DNA of 64,000 bases from Polaribacter sp. Q13 (GCF_016858305.2 NZ_CP074436.1:2066001-2130000), one strand, 5' to 3'; shown: positions 1-10,012, numbered from the stretch's first letter. Notes: generated by a model not told the origin, from the letters alone. Program-made: numbers and translations.

Positions 1-1333
1 TTTGCAAAGCAACTACAAAAGGTGAATCTAACGAAGAATTTGTAAACTCAATCTCCCCTAATTCTTTCGCTATTAACTTTATTCGAGAAGGAAGAGAAAC
101 TCCCATTTTTCTCGGATATGGAGGAAGTATAAACATAGAATTTGTTCTTTCTGAAACATCTATTTGATCTAAAACACCCTCATCTTCTACCCCAACTAGG
201 GAGATTGATTGTTTACAATTTAAATCTTTAAATTGTAACACATTTTTTATACCTGCATGTATTAAACAAAAATCATCATTTGATTCTGCATATTTTACAA
301 TAGCTTCTTTATGCGAATAAACGGATTTCCCTCCACCTAAAATAATCGCTGTTTTAAAGCTTTTTTCTTTAGCTAAAACTGGTAACTTAATATTATCTTC
401 TACGGTTAATTTTTTATTATTTAAAGCATTTAATATTGAACTTAGGGAATACCTATTCATACCTACCCATTCCATTACATCTTTTTGAGGTAAAGAATGA
501 GCTCCAGAGAACATATAAGGTAAACTTGTACCCCAATTACCATATTCTTTTTTCAATTCCTCGAAACTAGCTACAACACCCCCTAATAAATCAAAATCAA
601 AATTAACTTTATTCTGACTTTTTAAATAAGTTAATAATAACTCGGTTTTTAAATTCCCAGCTCCTCTTCCCATTCCTGTAATTGTTGCATCAACAATATC
701 ACACCCTTGTTCTAAAGCTGTAATGGTATTAATAAGCCCCATATTAAGATTATCATGTCCATGAAAACCTAGACTTACCTTTGTTTTAGATTTTACTAAT
801 TGTATGATTTCTTTTACTTCATTTGGTAAAACACCTCCAAAAGAATCAACCATATAGAAATAATCTAATGTTTCATCTAATCCTTCTAGTAAGTCTAAAA
901 AAGATGGATCTTGTTTCCAGTTAGACATATACATCACGTTAAAAGCAACCTCAAAACCTAAAGCTTTTACTGCTTTTGCTAATTTAATAGCCCGTTCGAA
1001 GTTTTTAGGATCTACAGCCATTCTAATTAAGGTTATGTAAGGTTTTATTGGAGTCAATAATACTTCTAAATGTTCTGGTCTAATGTCTTTCTCATTTAGA
1101 ATAATCACTAATTTTTTAGAAGGCATTAATCTTTTTAATTCATCTAAAACATATATTGGACAGTAAAAATACTTTCCTAGATACCCTTTTAAAAGTATAC
1201 TTCTATAACCAACTTCAATATACTCTATAGGAAGCTCTTCCATAGATTTACAATATTCAGTTATCAAACTTTGATCAAAGTCCCAATTTGTGTAATACCC
1301 ACCGTCCCTTATAGTACAGTCAAGAATTTTCAT
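1..1333 (-). CDS. HMGL-like aldolase (4-hydroxy-2-oxovalerate aldolase type), partial
   Basis: The frame is open from an ATG at 1333 to the window edge (444 codons), so the C-terminus is missing. It starts MKILDCTIRDGGYYTNW, the HMGL/DRE-TIM metallolyase signature (T-[IL]-R-D-G), and carries GFHGHDNLNMGL and DATITGMGRGAGN at about residues 185-225, the metal-binding HGH(D/N) and glycine-rich loops of this fold. Family members cleave or condense 2-oxo acids. Copies inside O-antigen or capsule loci have no settled role and may make or attach an acyl or sugar acid. After about residue 270 the chain continues into a second domain I do not recognise. It is the last gene of the sugar cluster seen here, 85 bases downstream of gmd on the same strand. 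The class is sure; the substrate is unknown. Confidence 0.8.
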   Translation of the reverse strand, partial: MKILDCTIRDGGYYTNWDFDQSLITEYCKSMEELPIEYIEVGYRSILLKGYLGKYFYCPIYVLDELKRLMPSKKLVIILNEKDIRPEHLEVLLTPIKPYITLIRMAVDPKNFERAIKLAKAVKALGFEVAFNVMYMSNWKQDPSFLDLLEGLDETLDYFYMVDSFGGVLPNEVKEIIQLVKSKTKVSLGFHGHDNLNMGLINTITALEQGCDIVDATITGMGRGAGNLKTELLLTYLKSQNKVNFDFDLLGGVVASFEELKKEYGNWGTSLPYMFSGAHSLPQKDVMEWVGMNRYSLSSILNALNNKKLTVEDNIKLPVLAKEKSFKTAIILGGGKSVYSHKEAIVKYAESNDDFCLIHAGIKNVLQFKDLNCKQSISLVGVEDEGVLDQIDVSERTNSMFILPPYPRKMGVSLPSRIKLIAKELGEIEFTNSSLDSPFVVALQ

Positions 1334-1418
1334 AATTATTTATTTTTTACTACTAAAAATGGAAAAACCACCTTAATTAAAATATTTTAACACACAATAA
1401 ACCTATACTAAAACCCTA

Positions 1419-2546
1419 TTACTCCGCCTGCTTCAAAATTTCATGACCCGCTTTTAACAGAACAACATCTTTTTTCATGATTTCCACATCACCTTTCATC
1501 ATATCTTTTACCAAAGAAGCTAAATCATGCTCTGGCACCCATCCTAATTTGTTTTTCGCTTTAGAAGGATCTCCAATTAATAAATCTACTTCTGTTGGAC
1601 GGAAATAAGAAGGATCTACAGACAACACTTCTTTCCCTATTGCTACTTGAAATTCTTTATTATTACATGCAACAACGTATGCTTTCTCTGCTACGCCTTC
1701 TCCTTTAAATTCAACGTCAATACCTACTTCACTAAATGCCATACGTACAAAATCACGCACTGTGGTAGTTACACCCGTAGCAATAACCCAATCTTCTGGT
1801 GCATCTGCTTGTAAAATCATCCACATCATGCGAACATAGTCTTTTGCATGTCCCCAATCACGTTTTGCTTCTAAGTTTCCTAAAAACACTTTTTCTTGCA
1901 AGCCTAAAGCTATTTTTGCTACGGCACGCGTAATTTTTCTAGTTACAAAAGTTTCCCCTCTTCTTGGTGATTCATGGTTAAATAAAATACCATTACACGC
2001 AAACATATTATACGCTTCACGGTAGTTTTTAGTTATCCAAAAGCCATATATTTTAGCTACTCCATAAGGAGAACGAGGATAAAAAGGAGACAATTCATCA
2101 TAGAAACCTCTTTCATTTTTATTCTCTGGCATCCCTCCATATAATTCTGAAGTAGAAGCTTGGTAAATTCTTGTTTTCTTTTCTAATCCTAAAATACGTA
2201 CTGCTTCTAAAATTCTTAAAGTTCCTAATCCATCAACATTACCTACGTATTCTGGAGTATCAAAAGAAACAGCAACGTGAGACATTGCCCCTAAGTTATA
2301 AATTTCATCTGGTTGACATTCTTGAATGATACGCGTTAAATTCATCGCATCTGTTAAATCTCCATAATGCAATTTTAATCTTTGATTTGGATCATGTGGA
2401 TCTTGGTATAAATGATCAATTCTGTTGGTATTAAAAAGAGAAGATCTTCTTTTAATACCATGTACTTCATATCCTTTTTCTAATAATAACTCAGCTAAAT
2501 ATGAGCCATCCTGTCCTGTAATTCCTGTGATTAATGCTACTTTCAT
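1419..2546 (-). CDS. gmd: GDP-mannose 4,6-dehydratase
   Basis: Converts GDP-D-mannose to GDP-4-keto-6-deoxymannose in the cytosol, the first step to GDP-L-fucose. The 375-residue extended SDR has the NAD(P) loop GITGQDGSY at residues 8-16, STSELYG at 131-137 and the catalytic Y161-x3-K165 (YGVAK). The RRSSLFNT stretch after the Rossmann fold is typical of Gmd. Length is normal for the family. Its partner GDP-fucose synthase lies upstream on the same strand, but the two are separated by a four-helix-bundle gene embedded in repeats. The base just 5' of the ATG already belongs to the TTCG-word repeat, so its leader and ribosome-binding region are made of repeat DNA. Confidence 0.96.
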   Translation of the reverse strand: MKVALITGITGQDGSYLAELLLEKGYEVHGIKRRSSLFNTNRIDHLYQDPHDPNQRLKLHYGDLTDAMNLTRIIQECQPDEIYNLGAMSHVAVSFDTPEYVGNVDGLGTLRILEAVRILGLEKKTRIYQASTSELYGGMPENKNERGFYDELSPFYPRSPYGVAKIYGFWITKNYREAYNMFACNGILFNHESPRRGETFVTRKITRAVAKIALGLQEKVFLGNLEAKRDWGHAKDYVRMMWMILQADAPEDWVIATGVTTTVRDFVRMAFSEVGIDVEFKGEGVAEKAYVVACNNKEFQVAIGKEVLSVDPSYFRPTEVDLLIGDPSKAKNKLGWVPEHDLASLVKDMMKGDVEIMKKDVVLLKAGHEILKQAE

Positions 2547-2667
2547 ATCGTTTTTCGTTGTTCGTTGTTCGTGGTTCGTTGTTCGTTGTTTGTGGTTCGT
2601 GGTTCGTGGTTCGATTTTCGATGACCGTGTTTCGTTACTCGTTGGACGATAAACGATGGACGATTTT
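2547..2667. repeat. TTCG-word repeat, left flank of the four-helix-bundle gene
   Basis: The whole spacer between gmd and the next gene is built from short words ending in TCG (GTTCG, GGTTCG, TTTTCG) in irregular succession. It contains CGTGTTTCGTTACTCGTTG at 2626-2644, found identically at 3043-3061. A 28-base unit at 2641-2668 recurs at 3121-3148 with two mismatches. It touches both the gmd start and the stop of the four-helix-bundle gene. It looks like quasi-tandem repeat DNA rather than a fixed-period array. Confidence 0.9.
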
Positions 2668-3012
2668 TCACTTTAGTGATTTTATTAATTTATACAGCAT
2701 CATCTTAATTCTTGTACAAAGATCTAATAATTTCGTATACTCATCATTAGAAATATACCCTAAATCTTTTGCCAAAAATAATTGATAATTAGCTTCTTCT
2801 AAAGAGCCTTTCGCAATATATAAAAATTGAATAAACTCCTTTTTATACTGCCTCCCTTGCCCTTCTATTATATTTGTTGGAACACTACTAGAACTTCTTC
2901 TTACTTGATTGGTTAACCCAAATTTTTCTGAGGAAGGAAAGTTATTTGAAACCTGGTATACATCAAGAGTTAATTGATGCGCTAGTTTCCAAACTTGTAG
3001 TTTACATTCCAT
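2668..3012 (-). CDS. Four-helix-bundle protein (23S rRNA intervening-sequence / Avd-like family)
   Basis: 114 residues, matching the TIGR02436-type family by [13 protein letters not shown] at residues 7-19, [18 protein letters not shown] around 31-48, EGQGRQ, and [15 protein letters not shown] near 84-98. The family includes the S23 protein encoded in the 23S rRNA intervening sequence of Leptospira and is related to Avd, the accessory protein of diversity-generating retroelements. Biochemical function of the stand-alone forms is unknown; they form basic helical bundles that may bind nucleic acid. It interrupts the gmd-fcl pair, lies on the same strand, and both its borders are TTCG-word repeat DNA. 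No reverse transcriptase or variable repeat pair is present, so this is not a DGR. The family call is strong; the role is open. Confidence 0.9.
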   Translation of the reverse strand: MECKLQVWKLAHQLTLDVYQVSNNFPSSEKFGLTNQVRRSSSSVPTNIIEGQGRQYKKEFIQFLYIAKGSLEEANYQLFLAKDLGYISNDEYTKLLDLCTRIKMMLYKLIKSLK

Positions 3013-3146
3013 TTTTTTGTTCGATTTTCGTTGTTCGTTGGTCGTGTTTCGTTACTCGTTGTTCGTTGTTCGATGGACGGTAAACGGCAAACGATAGACG
3101 ATTTTCGTTACTCGATTTTCGTTGGTCGATAAACGATAGACGATTT
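3013..3146. repeat. TTCG-word repeat, right flank of the four-helix-bundle gene
   Basis: Repeat DNA fills the spacer between the four-helix-bundle start and the fcl stop. In the same order and orientation as the left flank it holds TCGATTTTCG (3021-3030; also 2611-2620), CGTGTTTCGTTACTCGTTG (3043-3061) and the 28-base unit at 3121-3148 that ends at the fcl stop codon. The two flanks are therefore direct, diverged copies. Confidence 0.9.
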
Positions 3147-4097
3147 TTAAAGCTTGACTTCTTTAAAGTTTTCTATATTCTCTAAAAACCAAGTATAGGT
3201 TTTTTCTATTCCATCTTCCAATTCTGTAGAATATTGCCACCCTATCTCTTTCATTTTCGAGACATCCATCAATTTTCTTGGCGTTCCATCTGGTTTTTCA
3301 GAATCCCAAACAATTTGTCCCTGATGTCCTATTACTTTTTGAATGGTCTCTGCTAATGCTTTAATGGTAATGTCTTTTCCTGAACCAATATTGTATAAAT
3401 ATTCTGGCAATTCATTTTCTAAAGCATACACCACAGCTTCCGCCATATCATCTACAAATAAAAATTCGCGCATTGGCGTTCCAGTTCCCCATAAAACAAC
3501 ATCCGAATTATTATTTTTAGCATCATGAAATTTACGAATCATAGCAGGCAACACATGTGATGATTTTAAATCAAAATTATCATGTGTTCCATATAAATTG
3601 GTAGGCATTAAGCTTACATAATCTTTCTGAAATTGCTTTCTAATTGCTTGACATGCTTTTACACCTGTTATTTTTGCAATCGCATACCCTTCATTTGTTG
3701 GTTCTAAAGAACTTGTCAACAAATGCTCTTCTTTTAAAGGTTGCGGAGCAAACTTAGGGTAAATACAAGAACTCCCTAAAAATATAAATTTCTCAATACC
3801 CGACTTTAAAGCACTATCAATTAAATTGTTTTGAATTTGCATATTTTCCATCAAAAATTGATACGGAAAATCGTTATTTGCTAATATTCCACCAACTTTT
3901 GCAGCTGCATCAATTACAACTTCAGGTTTCTCCTTTTTATAAAAATCAAGAACTGCTTCTTGTTTTTTTAAGTCTAACTCTTTACTCGTTTTACCAATTA
4001 GGTTAGTGTACCCTTTTTTTTCTAATGTTCTCCATACTGCAGAACCCACCATACCTCTATGGCCTGCAATATAAATTTTAGTATCTTTTTTCATCAT
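3147..4097 (-). CDS. fcl: GDP-L-fucose synthase
   Basis: Epimerises and reduces GDP-4-keto-6-deoxymannose to GDP-L-fucose using NADPH, directly after Gmd in the pathway. The 316-residue SDR shows the nucleotide loop GHRGMVGSA at residues 12-20, GSSCIYP at 108-114 and the catalytic Y138-x3-K142 (YAIAK). GTGTPMREFLFVDD further on is a family hallmark. The start could be the first or second Met of MMKKD. Genes on both sides are separated from it by TTCG-word repeat spacers rather than by the short gaps normal in this operon. Confidence 0.95.
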   Translation of the reverse strand: MMKKDTKIYIAGHRGMVGSAVWRTLEKKGYTNLIGKTSKELDLKKQEAVLDFYKKEKPEVVIDAAAKVGGILANNDFPYQFLMENMQIQNNLIDSALKSGIEKFIFLGSSCIYPKFAPQPLKEEHLLTSSLEPTNEGYAIAKITGVKACQAIRKQFQKDYVSLMPTNLYGTHDNFDLKSSHVLPAMIRKFHDAKNNNSDVVLWGTGTPMREFLFVDDMAEAVVYALENELPEYLYNIGSGKDITIKALAETIQKVIGHQGQIVWDSEKPDGTPRKLMDVSKMKEIGWQYSTELEDGIEKTYTWFLENIENFKEVKL

Positions 4098-4119
4098 TTT
4101 TTTTCTTATCTGATGTCTC

Positions 4120-4205
4120 GTTGTTCGATGTTCGTTTTTCGTTTTTCGTTTTTCGTTTTTCGTTTTTCGATATTCGTTTAAGCGGTAAACGAATATCGAA
4201 CATCG
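4120..4205. repeat. TTCG-word repeat with 5 x CGTTTTT microsatellite and perfect hairpin
   Basis: Five exact 7-base units CGTTTTT run from 4133 to 4167. They are followed by CGATATTCGTTTA (4168-4180), a five-base loop, and its exact reverse complement (4186-4198). An outer pair, CGATGTTCG at 4126-4134 and CGAACATCG at 4197-4205, can close an alternative larger structure around the microsatellite. It fills the spacer between fcl and ugd. Confidence 0.9.
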
Positions 4206-4215
4206 GAAATCGGTT

Positions 4216-5538
4216 TTATTTCCCTATTTGAAAATACTCAAATCCTTTTTCTTCTAAATTAAAAGCATTATATTGATTTCTACCATCAAAAATAATAGGA
4301 TTCTTTAACTGCTGTTTGATTTCCACAAAATCTGGAGAACGAAATTCTTTCCATTCCGTTAATAATATTAATGCATCCGCATCTTGTAAGACTTCATACT
4401 TAGAAGTACAATACGTAACATTTTTAGCCTCTTTTAAATAAAACTCTTTTGCTTCTTCTACTGCTTTAGGGTCATATGCTTTTACTTTTGCGCCTCTTTT
4501 CTCTAATTCTTTTACAATATAAATAGCTGGTGCTTCTCTCATATCATCTGTACCTGGTTTAAAAGCCAATCCCCATAAACCAAAAGTCATTCCAGATAAA
4601 TCTTCTCCAAAACGTTTTACAATTTTATTGGCAATCACCAATTTCTGAGCATCATTTACATTCTCTACAGATTCAATTAAATTTGCTTTATACCCGTTTT
4701 CTTCGGCTATTTTCTTTAAAGCTTTTACATCTTTAGGAAAACAAGAACCACCATAACCCGCACCTGGATAAATAAAACTATACCCAATTCTTTTATCAGA
4801 ACCAATTCCTATACGTACCATATTAGCATCTGCACCTACTCTTTCACAAATATTTGCAATCTCATTCATAAATGAAATTTTTGTAGCCAACATAGTATTA
4901 GCCGCATATTTGGTCATTTCCGCAGAACGGATGTCCATAGTAATAAAACGATCATGCGTTCTAAAGAAAGGCGAATATAATTGCTTCATTAACTCAAATG
5001 CATATTCAGAATCTGCACCAATAACAACTCTATCCGGTTTCATAAAATCGTCTATCGCAGCACCTTCTTTTAAAAATTCAGGATTAGAGACAACACTAAA
5101 CTCAATCTCTTCACCTCTTTTATCTAATTCTGCTTGAATAGTAGCTTTTACCTTATCTGCTGTACCAATTGGCACAGTAGATTTATCTACTACAATCAAT
5201 CTTTTCTGCATGGTTTCTCCAATAGACTTCGCTACCGCTAAAACATATTGTAAATCGGCAGAACCATCATCTCCCATTGGTGTCCCAACAGCTATAAAAA
5301 CAATTTCTGCATCGCTGATAGCTTCTCCTAAATTCGTTGTAAAAAGTAAATTTTTATTTTTTACATTCTTTAAAACCATTTGTTCTAAGCCAGGTTCAAA
5401 AATCGGTAAAATTCCTTCTTCTAATTTTTGAATTTTCTTCTGATCGATATCTACACAAGTTACCTTATTTCCCATTTCGGCGAAACAAGTTCCAGACACT
5501 AAACCAACATAACCAGACCCAATTACAGCAATATTCAT
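4216..5538 (-). CDS. ugd: UDP-glucose 6-dehydrogenase
   Basis: Oxidises UDP-glucose to UDP-glucuronate with two NAD+ in the cytosol, supplying uronic acids for capsule or exopolysaccharide. The 440-residue chain has the N-terminal NAD loop GSGYVGLVSG at residues 7-16 and the active-site GGSCFPKD with nucleophile Cys266. The central and C-terminal UDP-binding domains follow (FKPGTDDMREAP). A second nucleotide-sugar dehydrogenase at 7706-8989 is related but of the UDP-HexNAc type, so the two are not redundant. Confidence 0.95.
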   Translation of the reverse strand: MNIAVIGSGYVGLVSGTCFAEMGNKVTCVDIDQKKIQKLEEGILPIFEPGLEQMVLKNVKNKNLLFTTNLGEAISDAEIVFIAVGTPMGDDGSADLQYVLAVAKSIGETMQKRLIVVDKSTVPIGTADKVKATIQAELDKRGEEIEFSVVSNPEFLKEGAAIDDFMKPDRVVIGADSEYAFELMKQLYSPFFRTHDRFITMDIRSAEMTKYAANTMLATKISFMNEIANICERVGADANMVRIGIGSDKRIGYSFIYPGAGYGGSCFPKDVKALKKIAEENGYKANLIESVENVNDAQKLVIANKIVKRFGEDLSGMTFGLWGLAFKPGTDDMREAPAIYIVKELEKRGAKVKAYDPKAVEEAKEFYLKEAKNVTYCTSKYEVLQDADALILLTEWKEFRSPDFVEIKQQLKNPIIFDGRNQYNAFNLEEKGFEYFQIGK

Positions 5539-5621
5539 AATTCTTTTTAATTTTTAATTTTCTATTTTTTTTTAAAGATATCGCAATAAAAAAACACTTA
5601 AAATAAGTGCTTATTTAAAAC

Positions 5622-6044
5622 TTAATTATTTTTCAACAACCAAGATGATGATTGTATTTTATCACCCAAACCATCAATCAAATCAATATTTAATTCTTGA
5701 CAAACCGGTGCTTCTGGAATTGAGTTATTATCTTGATCACCTCCATTGGCAAAACCTATTTGATACTCTTTGCCATACTTTTCATAAATAGCACGTATAG
5801 AAGCACAAACAGTTCTGTCTTTATCAACAGAAATCATTGCTTTATCTACAGATTTAATATTTTCTACAATAAACAAACGTTCTTCTTCTTTTTGAAATTC
5901 TTTAGAACCTTTTAAACCTCTTTGAAGATCGCTATTCACAATAACAAACAATTCATCTGCCAATGCTTTTGCATTGTTAAAATATTCAAGGTGTCCTTTG
6001 TGAATTGGGTTGAAATATCCTGATACTATAATTAGTTTCTTCAT
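5622..6044 (-). CDS. Adenylyl/cytidylyltransferase family protein (RfaE2-like)
   Basis: 140 residues with the HxGH nucleotidyltransferase motif NPIHKGHLEYF at about residues 12-22, followed by VIVNSD. These enzymes move a nucleotide monophosphate onto a phosphorylated alcohol or sugar, as the cytidylyltransferase half of HldE does for heptose-1-phosphate. The FANGGDQDNN segment lies where family members bind the nucleotide. It sits in the sugar operon between ugd and a second small nucleotidyltransferase, so a polyol- or sugar-phosphate activated for a surface glycan is the likely substrate. Which one cannot be read from the sequence. Confidence 0.8.
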   Translation of the reverse strand: MKKLIIVSGYFNPIHKGHLEYFNNAKALADELFVIVNSDLQRGLKGSKEFQKEEERLFIVENIKSVDKAMISVDKDRTVCASIRAIYEKYGKEYQIGFANGGDQDNNSIPEAPVCQELNIDLIDGLGDKIQSSSWLLKNN

Positions 6045-6154
6045 ATATTCTTTTTTTGACTAATATGTAATTAATTCTTCCATAGAAAAAAAGTGGTTTC
6101 CTTAAAAATAATCTACAAACAACAAAGTGTTCATAGATTATTATAGACGCCCCT

Positions 6155-6586
6155 TTATTTCTCTTTCTTTTTTAAATTCTCTTTTTCATGAACTTCTTTA
6201 CGTAAGCCACTGCTAGAAAAACGGTGTTCTCTTTTATTGAAGTATAGGTCAATACCTTTTTCTTCACAATACTTTCTGCCTGTAAATTGCTTACTAGCAT
6301 ATTCATCCCCTATAATTCTAACATCAACTTTAAAAGATCTTAAAATATCTTCTAAATCTTGTTCTGTTGCATAAGGAACAATCTCATCTACATGCTTACA
6401 TCCTTTTAGTTGAATGTATCTTTCAACGACAGATTGCACTGGCATATTTTTTTCTGGACGATCTAAGGTTGGATTTGTTTGCAATCCACAAATTAAATAA
6501 TCACATTCTAGTTTAGCTTCTTCTAACATTTTTACATGACCTGCATGAAATAAATCAAAAGAACTAAAGGTAATTCCTACTTTCAT
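6155..6586 (-). CDS. Glycerol-3-phosphate cytidylyltransferase-like nucleotidyltransferase
   Basis: From the ATG at 6586 (MKVGITFSSFDLFHAGH) the protein has 143 residues; an upstream ATG at 6604 would add six unconserved residues and is less likely. HAGHVKML is the HxGH nucleotide-binding motif and HRFSSSGLR near the C-terminus replaces the usual RTxGIST(S) motif of the TagD family. It would activate a phosphorylated polyol with CTP for a surface polymer. It is 110 bases upstream of a second, dissimilar nucleotidyltransferase on the same strand, an uncommon pairing. Substrate is not determined. Confidence 0.8.
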   Translation of the reverse strand: MKVGITFSSFDLFHAGHVKMLEEAKLECDYLICGLQTNPTLDRPEKNMPVQSVVERYIQLKGCKHVDEIVPYATEQDLEDILRSFKVDVRIIGDEYASKQFTGRKYCEEKGIDLYFNKREHRFSSSGLRKEVHEKENLKKKEK

Positions 6587-6769
6587 AAATTTCTTTTTTA
6601 GCAAATATATATTAAATTTTTAATAAACAAAGACACTGTTCCTTCTACGCTTCGCTCAAACCTATCTAAAGTTATAATAATAATAATAAAAAATCAAGAG
6701 AATCTCGCTAAAACAAAAGCAACAACATTAATTAGATCAACCTTTTTTAAGCCTCTAAAAAAACAACTA

Positions 6770-7705
<936 letters not shown>

Positions 7706-8989
7706 TTATAGTGATTTATCTACATGCTTAGAATCTAAAAAATTCTTAACATCATATACAATTGATTTTTCTTTTTTAATTTCTACAAAATTCAAGTCTT
7801 GAAATTCTTTATGCGCTACCACTAAAATAACGGCATCGAATTTCTTTTTAGGTAAAACGGTACTCGAATCTAACTGGTATTCTTTTTGAACTTCGTTTGC
7901 ATTTGCATATGGATCAAAAATGGTTACGTTTGCTCCATATTCTTGTAACTCATAAATAAGATCTACCGCTTTTGTGTTTCTAACATCCGGACAGTTCTCT
8001 TTAAAAGTAATTCCTAAAACCAATATTTCAGCTCCTTTTACTTCAATATCACGCTGAATCATCAATTTAGCAACTTCAGAAGCTACATATTTGCCCATAC
8101 CATCATTTACACGCCTACCTGCCAAAATAATTTCTGGATGATACCCATATTCCTGTGCTTTTTGAGCCAAATAATAAGGATCTACTCCAATACAATGCCC
8201 ACCAACCAAACCTGGTTTAAATGGTAAAAAATTCCATTTTGTTCCCGCAGCTTCTAAAACATCTTGCGTATTGATACCCATCAACCCAAATATCTTAGCC
8301 AATTCATTTACAAAGGCAATATTGATATCTCTTTGAGAATTTTCAATCACTTTTGCAGCTTCAGCAACTTTAATTGTAGGAGCCAAATGAGTCCCTGCAA
8401 TAATTACAGATGCATACAAGTTATTCACTTTTTCTCCTACTTCTTTGGTTGAACCAGAAGTAACTTTTAATATTTTTTCTACGGTATGTTTTTTATCACC
8501 TGGATTAATTCTTTCCGGAGAATACCCTACAAAAAAGTCTTTATTAAATGTTAAACCTGAAACTCTTTCTAAAATAGGCACACAATCTTCTTCTGTAGCT
8601 CCAGGATAAACCGTAGATTCATAAATTACGATATCTCCTTTTTTAATAACACTACCAACGGTTTCGCTTGCCTTTATTAAAGGAGTTAAAACGGGTCTGT
8701 TATTTTTATCTACTGGCGTAGGCACTGTAATTACAAAATAATTACAATCTTTTAACTCTTCTAAATTAGATGCAAAAAACAATCCTTTTTCTCCAGAATT
8801 CTCTTCAACTATTACATCTAGTAATAAATCTTTAGAAACCTCTCTAGTTTTGTCTTGTCCTAATTTTAATTCTTCTATTCTAGGCTGATTGATATCAAAA
8901 CCAACAACAGCATACTTTGTTGCAAAAAGTCTTGCTAATGGCAAACCCACATATCCTAAACCAATAATACCTATTTTAATTTTACTCAT
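7706..8989 (-). CDS. UDP-N-acetyl-hexosamine 6-dehydrogenase (WbpA/TviB type)
   Basis: Oxidises C6 of a UDP-N-acetylhexosamine to the uronic acid with NAD+. The 427-residue chain has GLGYVGLPLA at residues 11-20, the ESTVYPGATE loop, and GGHCIGVDPYYL with catalytic Cys266. This last motif separates the UDP-HexNAc group (WbpA, TviB, WecC) from UDP-glucose dehydrogenases, which read GGSCFPKD as in the other dehydrogenase at 4216-5538. Its start overlaps the end of the epimerase gene by eight bases, so the two are probably translationally coupled. Confidence 0.92.
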   Translation of the reverse strand: MSKIKIGIIGLGYVGLPLARLFATKYAVVGFDINQPRIEELKLGQDKTREVSKDLLLDVIVEENSGEKGLFFASNLEELKDCNYFVITVPTPVDKNNRPVLTPLIKASETVGSVIKKGDIVIYESTVYPGATEEDCVPILERVSGLTFNKDFFVGYSPERINPGDKKHTVEKILKVTSGSTKEVGEKVNNLYASVIIAGTHLAPTIKVAEAAKVIENSQRDINIAFVNELAKIFGLMGINTQDVLEAAGTKWNFLPFKPGLVGGHCIGVDPYYLAQKAQEYGYHPEIILAGRRVNDGMGKYVASEVAKLMIQRDIEVKGAEILVLGITFKENCPDVRNTKAVDLIYELQEYGANVTIFDPYANANEVQKEYQLDSSTVLPKKKFDAVILVVAHKEFQDLNFVEIKKEKSIVYDVKNFLDSKHVDKSL

Positions 8990-9971
8990 TCTTTAAGTTT
9001 TTCCAATACCAATTTATAGACTCCTTTAACCCTTCTTTTAATGAAAACTCCGGATTATAATTTAATAACTTTCTAGCCTTTGATATATCTGCATGAGAAT
9101 GTGGAATGTCTCCAATTCTATTTGGCCCAAAAACTACGGATACATCATTAATTTTGGAATTGTATTTCGACAAATACTCCTTTAAATAATCACACAAATC
9201 TACTAAGGTATTTCGATCTCCAAAAGCTACATTATATATTTCATTTGCCGCTTCTTTATCTGCAATTAGACTCAACAAATTTGCTTGAATCACATTATCG
9301 ATATAGGTAAAATCTCTAGAATAAGTTCCATCTCCATTAACCACAGGAGACTCTAAACTCATAAATTGATTTACAAATTTAGGAATTACAGCTGCATACG
9401 CTCCATTTGCATCTTGCTTTCTACCAAAAACATTAAAATACCTTAAACCAATTGTTTCTAAACCATACGTTTTCCCAAAAACATCTGCATACAATTCATT
9501 TACATATTTAGTTACTGCGTAGGGTGATAACGGTTTACCGATTACATCTTCTACTTTAGGTAACGATTCAGAATCGCCATACGTAGAAGAACTCGCAGCA
9601 TATACAAATCTTTTTACATTGCTGTCTCTTGCTGCTACTAACATATTAAGAAAACCCGCAACATTTACATCATTTGTTGTAATAGGATCTTTAATAGATC
9701 TTGGCACAGAACCTAATGCAGCTTGATGCAAAATATAATCTACACCAGAAGCGGCCAACATACAATCTTCTAGATTTCTTATATCTCCTTCTATTAATGT
9801 AAAGTTCGTATTATCTATAAGCGCGGCAATATTTTCTCTTTTACCTGTAGAGAAATTATCTAAACAGATTACTGTATTTTTTTTTGCGAGTAAAGCCTCA
9901 CACAGATTAGAACCGATAAAACCAGCACCTCCTGTAACAAGAACCTTTTTTCCCGACAATTTAATATCCAT
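8982..9971 (-). CDS. UDP-N-acetylglucosamine 4-epimerase-like SDR (TviC/WbpP type)
   Basis: 329-residue extended SDR with GGAGFIGSN at residues 14-22, SSSTYGDS near 127-134 and the catalytic Y151-x3-K155 (YAVTK). The S-S-S-T-Y-G motif and the pairing with a TviB/WbpA-like dehydrogenase indicate interconversion of UDP-GlcNAc and UDP-GalNAc, or of their uronic acids. It is the first gene of the minus-strand sugar operon and overlaps the next gene. A TATATTTG -7 box lies 34 bases upstream of its ATG. Confidence 0.88.
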   Translation of the reverse strand: MDIKLSGKKVLVTGGAGFIGSNLCEALLAKKNTVICLDNFSTGKRENIAALIDNTNFTLIEGDIRNLEDCMLAASGVDYILHQAALGSVPRSIKDPITTNDVNVAGFLNMLVAARDSNVKRFVYAASSSTYGDSESLPKVEDVIGKPLSPYAVTKYVNELYADVFGKTYGLETIGLRYFNVFGRKQDANGAYAAVIPKFVNQFMSLESPVVNGDGTYSRDFTYIDNVIQANLLSLIADKEAANEIYNVAFGDRNTLVDLCDYLKEYLSKYNSKINDVSVVFGPNRIGDIPHSHADISKARKLLNYNPEFSLKEGLKESINWYWKNLKNE

Positions 9972-10004
9972 TAAGAAATAATTTTAGGTATTTTTTTAAA
10001 GAAA

Positions 10005-10012
10005 CAAATATA
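10005..10012 (-). promoter_or_regulatory. -7 box candidate for the sugar-nucleotide operon
   Basis: The minus strand reads TATATTTG, a full match to the Bacteroidota -7 consensus TAnnTTTG, 34 bases upstream of the first gene of the operon. No TTG lies at the usual 19-base distance, so the upstream half is not supported. Confidence 0.45.

Noticed and set aside
2425..2785. Plus-strand open frames rich in FVVR repeats across the gmd start and the TTCG repeat
   Set aside because: They are translations of the repeat words and of the antisense of gmd and the four-helix-bundle gene; no start context and no protein-like composition.
2668..3012. Diversity-generating retroelement
   Set aside because: The protein is Avd-like, but there is no reverse transcriptase, template repeat or variable target gene in the window.
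2547..4205. CRISPR array
   Set aside because: Words vary in length and spacing, there are no constant repeats with unique spacers of even size, and no cas gene is near.
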